A DNA stretch of 64,000 nt, from positions 1-64,000 of the forward strand of contig NZ_JAHTKI010000003.1 of NCBI RefSeq assembly GCF_019145475.1, in the 5' to 3' direction. Under the pieces are notes generated by a model that was given only the letters and a program-made list of their open reading frames with translations, was not told where the DNA came from and ran no database searches. Below, one piece after another: positions 12,032 through 21,096 of the stretch. Source of the DNA: Pseudomonas botevensis (GTDB lineage: Bacteria; Pseudomonadota; Gammaproteobacteria; Pseudomonadales; Pseudomonadaceae). The first letter of the stretch is position 1. The number at the start of each line of letters is the position of its first letter. Both the position numbers and the translations under genes were made by a program.

Positions 12032-12376
12032 ATGAGCCAGCCGAAACTTCTCGACACTCCGCTTTATGCCTTGCTGCACAAGGACGACATCACAGGCTTC
12101 AACAAGGAACGCCCGAAAGACGGGCCGATCGACATGGTCGGTGGCGACTTTCGCGGCCTCGACCTACGTGAATTGAACGCCGACGGCGTGGACTTCCGGG
12201 ACGCCTATTTCCGCTCCGCCGACTTGCGCGGCATCGACTTCCGTGGGGCATCGCTGGAAGGCGCGAGCCTGGCTCACGCGCAGATTTCCGGGGCTTACTT
12301 CCCGCCCGAGCTCAGTGCAGACGAAATCCTGATGTCGATGAACTTCGGCACCCGCCTGCGTTATCGCACCCGCTGA
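12032..12376 (+). CDS. Pentapeptide-repeat-containing protein
   Basis: A 114-aa soluble protein whose centre (about residues 38-90) follows the A(D/N)LxX pentapeptide periodicity: DFRGLDLRELNADGVDFR..., then ADLRGIDFRGASLEGASL. That gives about ten coils of a right-handed quadrilateral beta helix. The first 35 residues and the last 20 are non-repeat caps. The function of short chromosomal members is generally unknown. I see no link to gyrase protection beyond the shared fold. It lies alone between two hairpins. Confidence 0.85.
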   Translation: MSQPKLLDTPLYALLHKDDITGFNKERPKDGPIDMVGGDFRGLDLRELNADGVDFRDAYFRSADLRGIDFRGASLEGASLAHAQISGAYFPPELSADEILMSMNFGTRLRYRTR

Positions 12377-12397
12377 TCGCCTGTTTGTCCCAATCGT

Positions 12398-12420
12398 CCA
12401 GCGCCCCCGCTTTGCGCTGG
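12398..12420 (+). terminator. Hairpin after the pentapeptide-repeat gene
   Basis: The inverted repeat CCAGCGC (12398-12404) / GCGCTGG (12414-12420) starts 21 bp past the stop codon. The T-run after it is poor, so it may only be a weak terminator. The rest of 12421-12595 shows no gene. Confidence 0.4.
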
Positions 12421-12595
12421 ACTGCGTGCCAAGTGCCACCGCGCACGCGCGTCTGATCCCCTTTCCCACCGAAAAATCCGCTCAGTCTTAGAAGCTTTTG
12501 CGTCGAATCCGACCAAACAACCACGCTTTTCCTACTGATGGCTACACTCCTGAGAAGCTCGCCCACGCACCATTCGGCCGTCGCAAGGAGGCTTG

Positions 12596-12868
12596 ATGAA
12601 TGATGAACTGCAACACCTGAAGAATCTTGGCAAGACGTCAGCGCAGTGGCTGCATGCCGTGGGCATCCACAGCGCCTCGGACTTGCGTCGCCTGGGGGCG
12701 GTGGATGCCTACCGGGCCGTGCGCACGCGCGGGTTCCGGGCATCGAAGGTGTTGTTGTATGCGATCGAGGGAGCGCTGCTGGACATGCACTGGAACGATA
12801 TTCCCGAAGAGCGCAAGGACGCCCTGAACAAACAGCTGGAGGCCATTTCCTCGCGCCATAAAAACTGA
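12596..12868 (+). CDS. TfoX/Sxy C-terminal domain protein
   Basis: A 90-aa protein consisting only of the TfoX C-terminal helix-hairpin-helix-like domain (LKNLGKTSAQWLHAVGI..., then LRRLGAVDAY). The N-terminal TfoX half found in full-length Sxy/TfoX competence regulators is absent. In enterics and Vibrio the full protein activates competence genes, but a role for stand-alone C-domains is not established. The start is the ATG at 12596 behind AAGGAGG (12585-12591). A TTG one codon upstream lies too close to that ribosome site. Confidence 0.8.
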   Translation: MNDELQHLKNLGKTSAQWLHAVGIHSASDLRRLGAVDAYRAVRTRGFRASKVLLYAIEGALLDMHWNDIPEERKDALNKQLEAISSRHKN

Positions 12869-12994
12869 ACAGGCGCCAAACGCGGTGGCCATCACTGCGC
12901 ATGACGCCGTTCGGCAACAAGATGCTGACGTCCCCTGTTTACGGGGCATTCCGGCCAATTCGAAGATAAAACCGAATAAATGAGAAAACAGCTG

Positions 12995-13028
12995 TTGACT
13001 CGGTAATGAGAATCGCTATGATTATCAC
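12995..13028 (+). promoter_or_regulatory. Fur-controlled promoter of PrrF
   Basis: TTGACT (12995-13000), a 16-nt spacer and TATGAT (13017-13022) form a strong sigma-70 promoter 6 nt before the RNA start at 13029. A 19-bp Fur-box-like sequence lies at 13008-13026, matching GATAATGATAATCATTATC at 13 positions. It covers the -10 element, so iron-loaded Fur should block transcription directly. Confidence 0.85.
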
Positions 13029-13142
13029 AACTGGTCGCGAGATCAGTCGATATTCTGAAAAGCCCTTGGTTCGGACTCTCAGATTATCTCCTCATCAGGC
13101 TAATCACGGTTATTTGACCCGGTTTTTACCGGGTCTTTTTTT
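13029..13142 (+). ncRNA. prrF: PrrF iron-responsive small RNA
   Basis: About 114 nt. I recognise the PrrF sequence: it begins AACTGGTCGCGAGATCAG, has the conserved antisense core (about 13076-13110, including TCAGATTATCTCCTCATCAG), and ends in the terminator GACCCGGT/ACCGGGTC with seven T (13116-13142). PrrF is made when iron is scarce and base-pairs, with Hfq, to mRNAs for iron-containing proteins such as superoxide dismutase and TCA-cycle enzymes. Only one copy is here. P. aeruginosa has two in tandem beside the same gene (phuW), so the longer PrrH read-through RNA cannot form at this locus. Confidence 0.93.
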
Positions 13143-13155
13143 GCCTGTGGAAAAG

Positions 13156-14004
13156 TCATTTGCCGAATTGCCTGCGCATTTCAGCGCAGTAATCCTTAGC
13201 AGGCATGGCGGGCGTGTACCAGACGTAATCGGCCATGGCCGAGGTGACCTCACTGCCCTGCTGTGCCAGTAACAACACAGTGGGCGCGACAACCGCTCCC
13301 AGATCCACAACATGCAATGGCACCCCCACATCCTTGCGCGCGTGGAATGTGCCGGCCAATAAAAGCGCAGGTGCAGGCGCCGCCAGCAAGCGCGAAGCCA
13401 TGCGTCGATCACGCTGCTGCTGAACGGCTACCATCGCCGGCATTTGCGACTCGGGCAGCAGACCGCAGTGAGACTCGCTGATATCCCCCAACAGCTCGGC
13501 CTTCACCGACTCGGCATTACTGCGCGCCCCGGTCAACGCAGGAGGATTGCGATAAAACGCACGAATTTCAGCGTTATCGAGATTGGCCGCCATCACTGGA
13601 TAAGGTTGCGCCAGGGCAAACCGGACAATCGGCCCGTACAGATTCCAGTCCCAGCCGTCCTGCCAGGCCAGCACATTGGCAAGATCAGCGGGTAACGTTC
13701 CGGCGCGTTGTACTTGTTCAACGCGCGGTTGCTGTTCGGGCACCAGCATTTCCAGCAACAGACTGCCTTGCGGGCGCTGCTCGCTCAGGTTCTGCAACAA
13801 CCACAATTGCACGGCATGGTGATCGGCGTTGTCATGCTGCTCGCCAACGATCACTTGTGACGGCTTGCTCAATTGCGTGAGCAATTGCTCCGCCGTCAAG
13901 ATCTCGCCGTTGCGCAAGTCACGAATCTCGCCGGCAACCGGCGGCGCGGCGACATGCTGACAGCCGCCGAGCCACAACACCGCCAACAGCAGAATCCCAC
14001 GCAT
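13156..14004 (-). CDS. phuW: PhuW, ChaN-family heme/iron-regulated lipoprotein
   Basis: A 282-aa lipoprotein (lipobox Leu12-Gly-Gly-Cys15) with a ChaN domain across about residues 35-275. ChaN-type proteins can bind heme, and in Pseudomonas this gene is the last of the phu heme-uptake operon. It is downstream of phuV by 21 bp. Its stop is 13 bp from the end of PrrF on the opposite strand. The N-terminus after the lipid anchor includes GEILTAEQLLTQLSKPSQVIVGEQHDN, the family's characteristic start. Its exact role in heme uptake is not settled. Confidence 0.88.
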   Translation of the reverse strand: MRGILLLAVLWLGGCQHVAAPPVAGEIRDLRNGEILTAEQLLTQLSKPSQVIVGEQHDNADHHAVQLWLLQNLSEQRPQGSLLLEMLVPEQQPRVEQVQRAGTLPADLANVLAWQDGWDWNLYGPIVRFALAQPYPVMAANLDNAEIRAFYRNPPALTGARSNAESVKAELLGDISESHCGLLPESQMPAMVAVQQQRDRRMASRLLAAPAPALLLAGTFHARKDVGVPLHVVDLGAVVAPTVLLLAQQGSEVTSAMADYVWYTPAMPAKDYCAEMRRQFGK

Positions 14005-14025
14005 GCCTTCACCTCGATGATCACA

Positions 14026-14793
14026 TCAGCGGGCGATAATCAGCGGATGCCCGCGCTCCGGATGCTGCTGCACCAACACTTCCAGGCCGAACACCGCTTT
14101 GAGCGAATCCGGACGCAACACCTGCTGCGGCGTATCCAGCGCCACCGGACGCCCGCCCTCAAGCAGCAACAGACGATCACAATAACGCGCCGCCAGGTTC
14201 AGATCATGCAGGATCACCAGCACCGCCGCGCCGCGATCGGCGAACTCGCGCACCGCTTGCAGGGTAGTGTGCTGATGCAGCGGATCAAGCATTGAGGTCG
14301 GCTCATCCAGCAACAATGTCTGCCCGGCCTGCCCCGGCCAGAGTTGCGCCAGCACCCGCGCCAGATGCACTCGCTGCCGCTCACCGCCGGACAGCGCCAG
14401 ATAACTGCGGCCACCGAGATGACCGGCGTCCGCCGCGAGCAAGGCTTCGGCGACGACTTCGTCGTCACGCACCCGGCCGCTCTGCCAGGGCAAGCGTCCC
14501 ATCCCCACCACTTCCTCAACGCTGAACGCGAAATCCAGGGTCGAAACCTGTGGCAGTACCGCCATTCGCTGGGCACGCTGCTGTCCGCTCCAGTCCTTCA
14601 AGGTCCGGTCATCGAGCAAGACCTCGCCGTCGCTGGCCGCCAGCTCACCGCACAAAGCCCCGAGCAGCGTGCTTTTACCGGCGCCGTTCGGCCCCAGCAC
14701 GCCGAGCACTTCACCGGGTTTCAGTTGCAGCGAGACGTCGGCCAGTACGGTCTTGCGGCCACGGCGAATGTGCAGATTGTGCGCACGCAGCAT
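14026..14793 (-). CDS. phuV: PhuV (HmuV), heme ABC transporter ATP-binding protein
   Basis: A 255-aa cytoplasmic ATPase that powers heme import through PhuU. Walker A is GPNGAGKST (34-42), the ABC signature LSGGE (134-138) and Walker B LLLDEP (160-165), followed by the switch histidine region [11 protein letters not shown]. All motifs are intact. Its ATG is adjacent to the phuU stop, so it is translationally coupled. The HmuV family is distinguished from FecE-type siderophore ATPases by context (ChaN partner, HmuT-like binding protein). Confidence 0.95.
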   Translation of the reverse strand: MLRAHNLHIRRGRKTVLADVSLQLKPGEVLGVLGPNGAGKSTLLGALCGELAASDGEVLLDDRTLKDWSGQQRAQRMAVLPQVSTLDFAFSVEEVVGMGRLPWQSGRVRDDEVVAEALLAADAGHLGGRSYLALSGGERQRVHLARVLAQLWPGQAGQTLLLDEPTSMLDPLHQHTTLQAVREFADRGAAVLVILHDLNLAARYCDRLLLLEGGRPVALDTPQQVLRPDSLKAVFGLEVLVQQHPERGHPLIIAR

Positions 14794-15830
14794 CAGGCAC
14801 GCCCTCGCAGCAGCAAATAAAGGAAGAATGGTGCCCCGATGAACGCCGTGACAATGCCGATCGGCAACTCGGCCGGCGCCAGCGCCAAGCGCGCCACCAG
14901 ATCGGCAAACAGCAACAGACTCGCCCCGGCCAGTACCGACGCCGGCAACAGCACCCGATGATCCGGCCCGGCCAGCAGGCGCACCAGATGCGGCACCACC
15001 AGCCCGACAAATCCGATCATCCCCGCCGCCGCCACCGCTGCGCCGACACCCAGCGCGGTGCAGAACACCAGTTCACGCTTGAGCCGCTCGACATTGATCC
15101 CCAGATGCCCGGCCTCCGACTCGCCGAGCAACAGCGCATTCAGCGCCTTGGCCCGGCGCGGCAACCACAGCGCCACTCCGGTGCTGATAATCAGCAACGG
15201 CCACAACCGTGCGTAACTGGCGCCATTGAGGCTGCCGAGATTCCAGAACGTCAGGGTGCGCAGGGTCGCGTCGTCGGCAAGATAGGTGAACAACCCCACC
15301 GCCGAACTGGCCAGGGCCGTCAGGGCGATCCCCGCCAGCAGCATGGTGGCGACATTCGTCCGGCCGTTATGCCGGCCCAGTCGATAAACCAGCGCCGTCA
15401 CCCCGAGGCCGCCCAGAAACGCACACGCCGACAGCAGATACGGCCCGAACCATTCCGGCAAACCACCGAAAACCGAACCGCCGACAATCGCCACCGCCGC
15501 GCCCAACGCCGCGCCACTGGACACCCCGACCAGGCCCGGATCAGCCAGTGGATTGCGAAACAATCCCTGCATCGCCACCCCGGACAACGCCAGCACGCCG
15601 CCGACCGCCAATCCGAGCAAGGTACGCGGCAGACGAATCTGCCCGAGAATCAGCTCCGCCTGCTCCAGACCTTCCGGCGCCAGCGGCACACCGATCAGGC
15701 GCAAGGCAGCGCGCAAGGTGTCGATCAGCGGCAGGCTGACCGGCCCCAGCGCCAACGACAGCCAGATCGCCAGCAGACACAGCAGAATCAGGCCGACAAA
15801 CAAGCCACGGGGTTTGACCAGCGCAGTCAT
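14793..15830 (-). CDS. phuU: PhuU (HmuU), heme ABC transporter permease
   Basis: A 345-aa FecCD-family permease with about nine or ten membrane helices, which forms the inner-membrane channel with PhuV and receives heme from PhuT. Family marks include [23 protein letters not shown] near residue 70-92 and [20 protein letters not shown] after it. The C-terminal conserved [20 protein letters not shown] lies at about 272-291. The start overlaps the phuT stop by 4 nt and the stop abuts phuV. Confidence 0.95.
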   Translation of the reverse strand: MTALVKPRGLFVGLILLCLLAIWLSLALGPVSLPLIDTLRAALRLIGVPLAPEGLEQAELILGQIRLPRTLLGLAVGGVLALSGVAMQGLFRNPLADPGLVGVSSGAALGAAVAIVGGSVFGGLPEWFGPYLLSACAFLGGLGVTALVYRLGRHNGRTNVATMLLAGIALTALASSAVGLFTYLADDATLRTLTFWNLGSLNGASYARLWPLLIISTGVALWLPRRAKALNALLLGESEAGHLGINVERLKRELVFCTALGVGAAVAAAGMIGFVGLVVPHLVRLLAGPDHRVLLPASVLAGASLLLFADLVARLALAPAELPIGIVTAFIGAPFFLYLLLRGRA

Positions 15831-16699
15831 TGGCCGCCCTTGGCCGGGTAGAAGCTATCGGACAACGCCTTCAGCGCCGCCGGCAAGCGTGGCCCGAGGC
15901 CGCCGACCAGCAGCGTCGGGTCCAGCTCGAACACCCGCCCGGCCTTCGCCGCGCGACTGGTATCGAGAATCGGGTTTTCCTTGAACAGCGCCGCTTTCGC
16001 CGCATCGCCCGTCAACGCACGGTCGGCGAACACCAAGACTTCAGGATTGAGTTCTGCCAGCGACTCCTGGGAAAACGGTTTGTAACCGGTATGCGTCGCC
16101 AGGTTGTGTCCGCCGGCACGCTGCAATAACCAGTCGGCAGCGGTGTCCTTGCCGGCGATCAGCGGTTTGCCGCCGGCATGCCCGACCAGCAGCAACACCC
16201 CCGGAGCTTTCTGATGAGTCTGCGCTTCAGCCACCCGGGTTTTCTGCGCATCGAGTTGCTGTTGATAACTTTGCAGCAGCTGCGCGGCTTTATCCTGGGC
16301 GCCGAGCAACTGCCCCAAGTGCGTGACGTTCTTTTCCAGCGTCGAGAGATCCGCCTGGGCCGAGAACAACTCGACCTGCACCTTGGCACTCTTCACCTGT
16401 GAAATCACCGGCGGCGGCCCCATTTCCTCGGTGCCGACCAGAATGTCCGGACGCAAACTGAGAATGCCTTCGGCGGACAGGCTGCGTTGATAACCGATGC
16501 TCGGCAGCGCTTTCAGGGACTCGGGATGCTGGCTGGTGGTGTCGACCCCCACCAGTTTCGCTTCGCCGCCCAACGCACTGACCCATTCCGACAAGGCACC
16601 GCCGGCACTCACCCAACGTTGCGGCAAATCGGCCGCTGCAGCCTGGTGGCTGACGAAAAGTCCGACACACAGCACAGCAACGCGGGTACTCAGGCGCAT
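15827..16699 (-). CDS. phuT: PhuT (HmuT), periplasmic heme-binding protein
   Basis: A 290-aa class III periplasmic binding protein that carries heme across the periplasm to PhuUV. I start at the ATG at 16699, because AAGGAAG lies 6 nt before it and MRLSTRVAVLCVGLF...AAAA forms a clean signal peptide. Frames upstream of this are not family-like. Helical-backbone spacing and the GVDTTSQHP and GYQRSLSAEGILSLRPD segments are typical of heme-binding members. It heads phuT-U-V-W. The receptor gene phuR and the heme-trafficking gene phuS, which adjoin phuT in P. aeruginosa, are not in this position. Confidence 0.93.
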   Translation of the reverse strand: MRLSTRVAVLCVGLFVSHQAAAADLPQRWVSAGGALSEWVSALGGEAKLVGVDTTSQHPESLKALPSIGYQRSLSAEGILSLRPDILVGTEEMGPPPVISQVKSAKVQVELFSAQADLSTLEKNVTHLGQLLGAQDKAAQLLQSYQQQLDAQKTRVAEAQTHQKAPGVLLLVGHAGGKPLIAGKDTAADWLLQRAGGHNLATHTGYKPFSQESLAELNPEVLVFADRALTGDAAKAALFKENPILDTSRAAKAGRVFELDPTLLVGGLGPRLPAALKALSDSFYPAKGGQ

Positions 16700-16793
16700 A
16701 CACAGCTTCCTTGAATAAGGTTTTCCCGGGCATCCGGCTGCCAGGCCAAGTATCCTCGGCATCCGGCAGCCGCCCTGCGGGCGAAGCGGCCAT

Positions 16794-16821
16794 TTGATAA
16801 TTGTTTGCATTTGAACGTCAA
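16794..16821 (-). promoter_or_regulatory. Fur box inside the phuT promoter
   Basis: Reading the minus strand, TTGACG (16816-16821), a 16-nt spacer and TATCAA (16794-16799) form the promoter of the heme operon. A Fur-box-like 19-mer (16796-16814) fills the spacer and overlaps the -10, matching the consensus at about 12 positions. Iron repression of phuTUVW is therefore expected. The same box lies 50 bp before the divergent Rieske gene. Confidence 0.7.
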
Positions 16822-16863
16822 GCTCGGACATATCCCGACACGAGCCGACACTTGAGGATAGCC

Positions 16864-17181
16864 ATGAAGTTTTTGTGCGCGGGCGCCGATCTCGCCGAAG
16901 CCGGCAGTCGCGGCTTCGAAATCGACGGGAACAAGCTGTTTGCCGTGCGCCGCAGCGGCCAGGCGTATGTCTACCTCAACCGCTGCCCGCATCGCGGCGT
17001 CGCTCTGGAGTGGCACCCCGATCAGTTTCTCGATCCGAGCAACAGCCTGATCCAGTGCGCCACCCACGGCGCACTGTTTCTGATCGAGGATGGCGAGTGC
17101 GTGGCAGGTCCCTGCGCCGGGCAATCGCTGACGGCCATCCCTTGCCGCGAGGATGCACAAGGGTTGTGGGTTGATGTCTAG
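16864..17181 (+). CDS. Small Rieske [2Fe-2S] protein
   Basis: A 105-aa soluble Rieske-type ferredoxin. The cluster ligands are visible as Cys41-x-His43 (CPHRG) and Cys65-x2-His68 (CATHG). There is no signal peptide or membrane helix, so it is probably cytoplasmic. The start is the ATG at 16864; earlier in-frame codons run into the promoter region. It stands alone, convergent with sfsA (4-nt overlap at the stops), and its electron-transfer partner is unknown. Its start is 165 bp from the phuT start on the opposite strand, across the Fur box. Confidence 0.85.
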   Translation: MKFLCAGADLAEAGSRGFEIDGNKLFAVRRSGQAYVYLNRCPHRGVALEWHPDQFLDPSNSLIQCATHGALFLIEDGECVAGPCAGQSLTAIPCREDAQGLWVDV

Positions 17182-17891
17182 CCGTTGAGCAACACGTCCA
17201 GGCGGCGGTCGATAAGCATTTCTTCGTGACTCAAGCGCACGCCATAGGCCAGCACCTCGACCCCGCAGGCCACCGCTTCACGCAAAGCATCGGCGTAGGC
17301 CGAATCGATTTCATCGGCCGGACGCACCGCCTCGATGCCCGTCAGATTGACGCAATACAACTGCACCGCACGGATTCCGTCACGGGCCAGATGCGCCAGT
17401 TCGCGCAAATGCTTGGCGCCACGCTGGGTGACCGCATCGGGAAACGCCGCCACAGGGGTTCCATCGAAACCCAAGGTGACACTTTTCACTTCCACGTAGG
17501 CCGGGCCGCTCGGGTATTCGAGGCGAAAGTCGATTCGACTCTTTTCCTGTCCGTAAGCCACTTCACGCTTCAAAGCAGTAAACCCGCTCAGCTCGCTGAT
17601 GACCCCGGCCTGCAAGGCTTCTTCGACCAGTGCGTTGGCACGGCCGGTATTCACGCAAAACAACCGGCCCTGCGGGGTTTCACCGATTTCCCAAGTGCCG
17701 GGTAATTTGCGCTTGGGATCATTGGAGCGGCTGAACCAGACCTGCCCGCCTTCGACCTGGCAATTGAGCATCGAACCGGTGTTCGGGCAATGAATGGTCA
17801 GCAACTCGCCGTCAACGGTTTCGATATCGGCAAGAAAACGCTTGTAGCGGCGGATCAGTCGCGCTTCTTCGAGGGGAGGATGAAAGCGCAT
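17178..17891 (-). CDS. sfsA: SfsA family DNA-binding protein / nuclease
   Basis: A 237-aa protein of the SfsA family, first described through effects on maltose gene expression and later reported to bind and cut nucleic acid. The N-terminal OB-like part (about 1-80, with [23 protein letters not shown]) precedes a restriction-endonuclease-like core with SRIDFRLE, then YVEVKSVTL (a D...ExK-type arrangement, about 118-140). Length is typical. It shares one base with the upstream aminotransferase stop, so it probably shares its transcript. Confidence 0.92.
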   Translation of the reverse strand: MRFHPPLEEARLIRRYKRFLADIETVDGELLTIHCPNTGSMLNCQVEGGQVWFSRSNDPKRKLPGTWEIGETPQGRLFCVNTGRANALVEEALQAGVISELSGFTALKREVAYGQEKSRIDFRLEYPSGPAYVEVKSVTLGFDGTPVAAFPDAVTQRGAKHLRELAHLARDGIRAVQLYCVNLTGIEAVRPADEIDSAYADALREAVACGVEVLAYGVRLSHEEMLIDRRLDVLLNG

Positions 17892-19063
17892 CAGCCTTGC
17901 CAGCTCTTCAGACCACGGGCGATCCGCTCCACCGCTTCCTGTAAGCGAGGGAGGTTTTGCGTGTAGGCAAAACGCACATGATGAGTCGCCTGATAACGAC
18001 CGAAATCCAGGCCCGGAGTGAACGCCACGTGTTCGGTTTCTAGAAAATGTCGGCAGAACGCGAAGGCATCACCGCCGAACTGGCTGATATCGGCGTACAA
18101 ATAGAATGCGCCCTCAGGCTCCACGGCGATATTGAAACCCAATTCCCGCAGTGCTGGCAGCAGGTAGTCGCGACGACGGCTGAATTCGGCGCGGCGCTCT
18201 TCAAGGATTTCGATGGTGGCCGGTTCGAAACAGGCCAGTGCCGCATGCTGCGCCACGCTCGGAGCACTGATATAGAGGTTCTGTGCGAGCTTTTCCAGCT
18301 CACTGACCGCCGCGTCCGGCGCCACCAGCCAGCCGAGACGCCAACCGGTCATGCCGAAATACTTGGAGAAACTGTTGAGGACAAACGCGCTGTCATCGAC
18401 TTCCAGAACGCTCGCCGCATCGGTGCCGTAAGTCAGGCCGTGATAGATCTCGTCCACCACCAGATGGCCGTGCCGTGCCTTGATCGCTGTGGATAACCCG
18501 GCCAGTTCGTCGCGGGTCAGGATGGTGCCGGTCGGGTTGGCCGGCGAGGCCACCAGGGCGCCGACGCTGTCGTGATCCCAATGCCGCGCCACCAGATCCG
18601 GGGTCAGTTGATAACGCACGTCCGGGCCGACCGGCACCAGTTGCGCCGCGCCTTCGACCAGCCTCAGAAAATGCCGGTTGCACGGATAACCGGGGTCGGC
18701 CAGCAGCCAGTGCTTGCCCGGATCCACCAGCAGCGCGCTGGCCAGCAGCAAGGCGCCGGAACCGCCCGGAGTGATGAGAATCCGCCGAGGATCGATATTC
18801 AAGCCGTAGCGCTGCTGATAGAAGCCGGCAATCGCTTCGCGCAGCTCAGGAATGCCACGGGCAGCGGTATAGCGGGTTTTCCCTGCCGCCAGCGCAGCCT
18901 GGCCGGCGCGAATGATCGGCTCGGCGGTGGTGAAGTCCGGCTCGCCGATTTCCAGATGAATCACATCATGGCCTTCAGCCTGCAATTCATTGGCCCGCGC
19001 CAGCAACGCCATGACATGGAACGGTTCGATCGCACGACTGCGCGCACTGTAGGGGTGAGCCAT
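17891..19063 (-). CDS. Class I pyridoxal-phosphate aminotransferase
   Basis: A 390-aa fold-type I aminotransferase of the AspC/AlaT group. PLP contacts can be read: the Schiff-base lysine Lys234 in [16 protein letters not shown], Asn176 in SPANPTG, Asp204 and Tyr207 in VVDEIYHG, and the C-terminal carboxylate-binding Arg in HHVRFAY. The N-terminus has the usual EIGEPDF substrate motif. The amino-acid specificity cannot be told from sequence. A TAGAAT -10-like element lies at 19094-19099. Confidence 0.9.
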   Translation of the reverse strand: MAHPYSARSRAIEPFHVMALLARANELQAEGHDVIHLEIGEPDFTTAEPIIRAGQAALAAGKTRYTAARGIPELREAIAGFYQQRYGLNIDPRRILITPGGSGALLLASALLVDPGKHWLLADPGYPCNRHFLRLVEGAAQLVPVGPDVRYQLTPDLVARHWDHDSVGALVASPANPTGTILTRDELAGLSTAIKARHGHLVVDEIYHGLTYGTDAASVLEVDDSAFVLNSFSKYFGMTGWRLGWLVAPDAAVSELEKLAQNLYISAPSVAQHAALACFEPATIEILEERRAEFSRRRDYLLPALRELGFNIAVEPEGAFYLYADISQFGGDAFAFCRHFLETEHVAFTPGLDFGRYQATHHVRFAYTQNLPRLQEAVERIARGLKSWQG

Positions 19064-19397
19064 TGGCCTTCCTTCGACGGGGAAAAAGAAACGATTCTAC
19101 CCATCTGCCGGAACGGGCGAGAACCCACAATGGTCACAGCATCAGGAACGCTGGACTGTAACGCACCGCGCGTACGCTCCAGGATTGACTAAAATCAGTG
19201 ATTGATCAGGTCTCCAACACCGCCAGACATGGCTTGGCAAACATTTGCAGGCACCACCGGCCGCAGGCTCGACATCCGGGAGTAGCGCCGGCGGAATTGA
19301 TCTGGTAAGTTCGCCCGCTTGCAGCCGCAGGGCCGGCAGGTGTCGGTGATGGAGCAATCCTGCGCAATGGATTACAAGAGTAGAGGCGGTCCATTTC
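19064..19397. other. Intergenic region between aminotransferase and dksA
   Basis: A 334-bp divergent intergenic stretch. Apart from the TAGAAT element at 19094-19099 (minus) I could not identify a convincing promoter pair for dksA. TTGACT at 19185-19190 has no good -10 at 16-18 nt. No small gene or strong hairpin is evident. Confidence 0.5.
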
Positions 19398-19841
19398 ATG
19401 CCCACCCAAGCAAAGCAACAGCAGAATCAGACCATCAGCGGTTTCGAACCTTACGTTTCGAAGCCCGGCGAAGAGTACATGGGCGCCCCCATGCGCGCGC
19501 ACTTCACCAAGATCCTGAACAAGTGGAAACAGGACTTGATGCAGGAAGTCGACCGCACTGTTGATCACATGAAAGACGAAGCGGCCAACTTCCCTGACCC
19601 GGCCGACCGGGCCAGCCAGGAAGAAGAATTCGCCCTCGAACTGCGTGCCCGCGACCGTGAGCGCAAGCTGATCAAGAAGATCGACAAGACGCTTGAGCTG
19701 ATCCAGGACGAAGAATACGGCTGGTGTGAGTCCTGCGGCATCGAGATCGGCGTCAAGCGCCTCGAGGCCCGTCCTACCGCCGATCTGTGCATCGACTGCA
19801 AGACCCTGGCGGAAATCAAGGAAAAACAGGTCGGCAAGTAA
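19398..19841 (+). CDS. dksA: DksA, RNA polymerase-binding transcription factor
   Basis: A 147-aa secondary-channel factor that works with ppGpp to turn down rRNA and turn up amino-acid promoters. A long coiled-coil (about 33-108) has the acidic tip Asp67-x2-Asp70-x-Ala72. The C4 zinc finger is complete: Cys110, Cys113, Cys131 and Cys134. The cysteine set marks this as the zinc-binding DksA1 type rather than the cysteine-poor DksA2. A strong terminator follows the stop. Confidence 0.97.
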   Translation: MPTQAKQQQNQTISGFEPYVSKPGEEYMGAPMRAHFTKILNKWKQDLMQEVDRTVDHMKDEAANFPDPADRASQEEEFALELRARDRERKLIKKIDKTLELIQDEEYGWCESCGIEIGVKRLEARPTADLCIDCKTLAEIKEKQVGK

Positions 19842-19857
19842 TCCCGGCCTGATCGAC

Positions 19858-19886
19858 AAACGGAGCGTGCGAACGCTCCGTTTTTG
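19858..19886 (+). terminator. Rho-independent terminator of dksA
   Basis: ACGGAGCGT (19860-19868) pairs with ACGCTCCGT (19873-19881) across a 4-nt loop and is followed by five T. Confidence 0.85.
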
Positions 19887-19945
19887 TTTCTGCCGTTCTT
19901 CCACCGGTTGGCCGACGCAAGCCCTGAAAAAGTAACATCGCTCCC

Positions 19946-20842
19946 ATGACTGCCAAGACTTCCCCCGCCTACATCGGACGCTTCGCCCCAACGCCCAGTG
20001 GGCACCTGCACTTCGGTTCGCTGGTCGCCGCGCTCGCCTCTTATCTCGACGCGCGTTCGGTGGGTGGCCGCTGGCTGGTGCGCATGGAGGATCTCGATCC
20101 GCCCCGGGAAGAACCCGGAGCCCAGGCTGCGATTCTCAAAGCGCTGGAAAGTTATGGCTTCGAATGGGATGGCGAGATGGTCCGCCAGAGCGCTCGGCAC
20201 GATGCCTACGCCGAAGTGCTCAACCGCCTGTTCAGCCACGGCCTGGCCTACGCCTGCACCTGCTCGCGCAAACAACTGGAGCCGTATCACGGCATCTATC
20301 CGGGTCTGTGCCGCAATGCCGGCCACGGCCCGGAAGACGCGGCGATCCGCCTGCGCGTGCCGGAGCTGGAATACCACTTCATCGACCGCGTGCAGGGTGA
20401 GTTCCGTCAGCACCTGGGACGCGATGTCGGCGACTTCGTGATTCGCCGTCGCGACGGCCTCTACGCCTATCAACTGGCGGTGGTGCTGGACGATGCCTGG
20501 CAAGGCATCACCGACATCGTGCGCGGTGCCGATCTGCTCGACTCGACACCGCGCCAGCTCTATCTGCAAGAATTGCTGGGTTTCCCACAGCCGCGCTATC
20601 TGCACCTGCCGCTGATCACCCAGCCGGATGGCAACAAGCTCGGCAAGTCCTACCGCTCGCCGCCACTGACCGCCGATCAGGCCACACCATTGCTGCTGCG
20701 CGCCTTGCGGGCATTGGGGCAGCAACCCGGCAACGAGCTGGCCGACGCCACGCCGCAAGAACTGCTGAGTTGGGGCGTCGCCCACTGGGATGCGACGAAA
20801 ATCCCGCGCACACTGACCCTGCCCGAAGCGCAACTGCGATGA
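19946..20842 (+). CDS. gluQ: GluQ, glutamyl-queuosine tRNA(Asp) synthetase
   Basis: A 298-aa truncated glutamyl-tRNA synthetase paralogue that attaches glutamate to queuosine at position 34 of tRNA(Asp). The HIGH-type motif is HLHFG (20-24) in APTPSGHLHFGSL, and the KMSKS equivalent is KLGKS in the C-terminal third. Zinc-site cysteines appear as CTCSRKQ followed by GLC. The anticodon-binding domain of GltX is missing, as expected. In Pseudomonas and E. coli it sits directly after dksA, as here. Confidence 0.95.
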   Translation: MTAKTSPAYIGRFAPTPSGHLHFGSLVAALASYLDARSVGGRWLVRMEDLDPPREEPGAQAAILKALESYGFEWDGEMVRQSARHDAYAEVLNRLFSHGLAYACTCSRKQLEPYHGIYPGLCRNAGHGPEDAAIRLRVPELEYHFIDRVQGEFRQHLGRDVGDFVIRRRDGLYAYQLAVVLDDAWQGITDIVRGADLLDSTPRQLYLQELLGFPQPRYLHLPLITQPDGNKLGKSYRSPPLTADQATPLLLRALRALGQQPGNELADATPQELLSWGVAHWDATKIPRTLTLPEAQLR

Positions 20843-20919
20843 CGACACTTGCAGTGGCGCACCCATCCGTTACCATCGCCGCACGTTTTCGGGCACGCGC
20901 ATAAAAAAGAGAGGCCGGG

Positions 20920-21096
20920 ATGTACATCTATCGCTTGGTCCTGCTTTTGGTCGTGGGGATCTATCTGTTTTCTCCCGCCATCATGGATTGGTGGATCGAC
21001 GCCACTGGCGCCTGGTATCGCCCTTATCTGCTCTGGCTGATCCTGATTGTCGTGACCTTCATCCTGCAGAGCCAAAAAGATGCCGATGAGCTTTAG
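20920..21096 (+). CDS. Small two-helix membrane protein upstream of CbrA
   Basis: A 58-aa protein (MYIYRLVLLLVVGIYLFSPA at the N-terminus) with two hydrophobic segments, at about 5-20 and 37-50. They are joined by a short loop containing DWWIDATGAWYRP. A short charged tail, QSQKDADEL, follows. The start has GAGAGGCCGGG upstream. Its end overlaps the start of cbrA by 11 nt, so the two are translationally coupled. An equivalent unannotated-type small gene is found at this place in other pseudomonads. No function is known; a link to CbrA is an inference from the overlap. Confidence 0.8.
   Translation: MYIYRLVLLLVVGIYLFSPAIMDWWIDATGAWYRPYLLWLILIVVTFILQSQKDADEL

Noticed and set aside
13143..13155. 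A second tandem PrrF copy
   Set aside because: PrrF ends in its terminator at 13142 and the phuW stop begins 14 bp later. No second core sequence occurs on either strand nearby.
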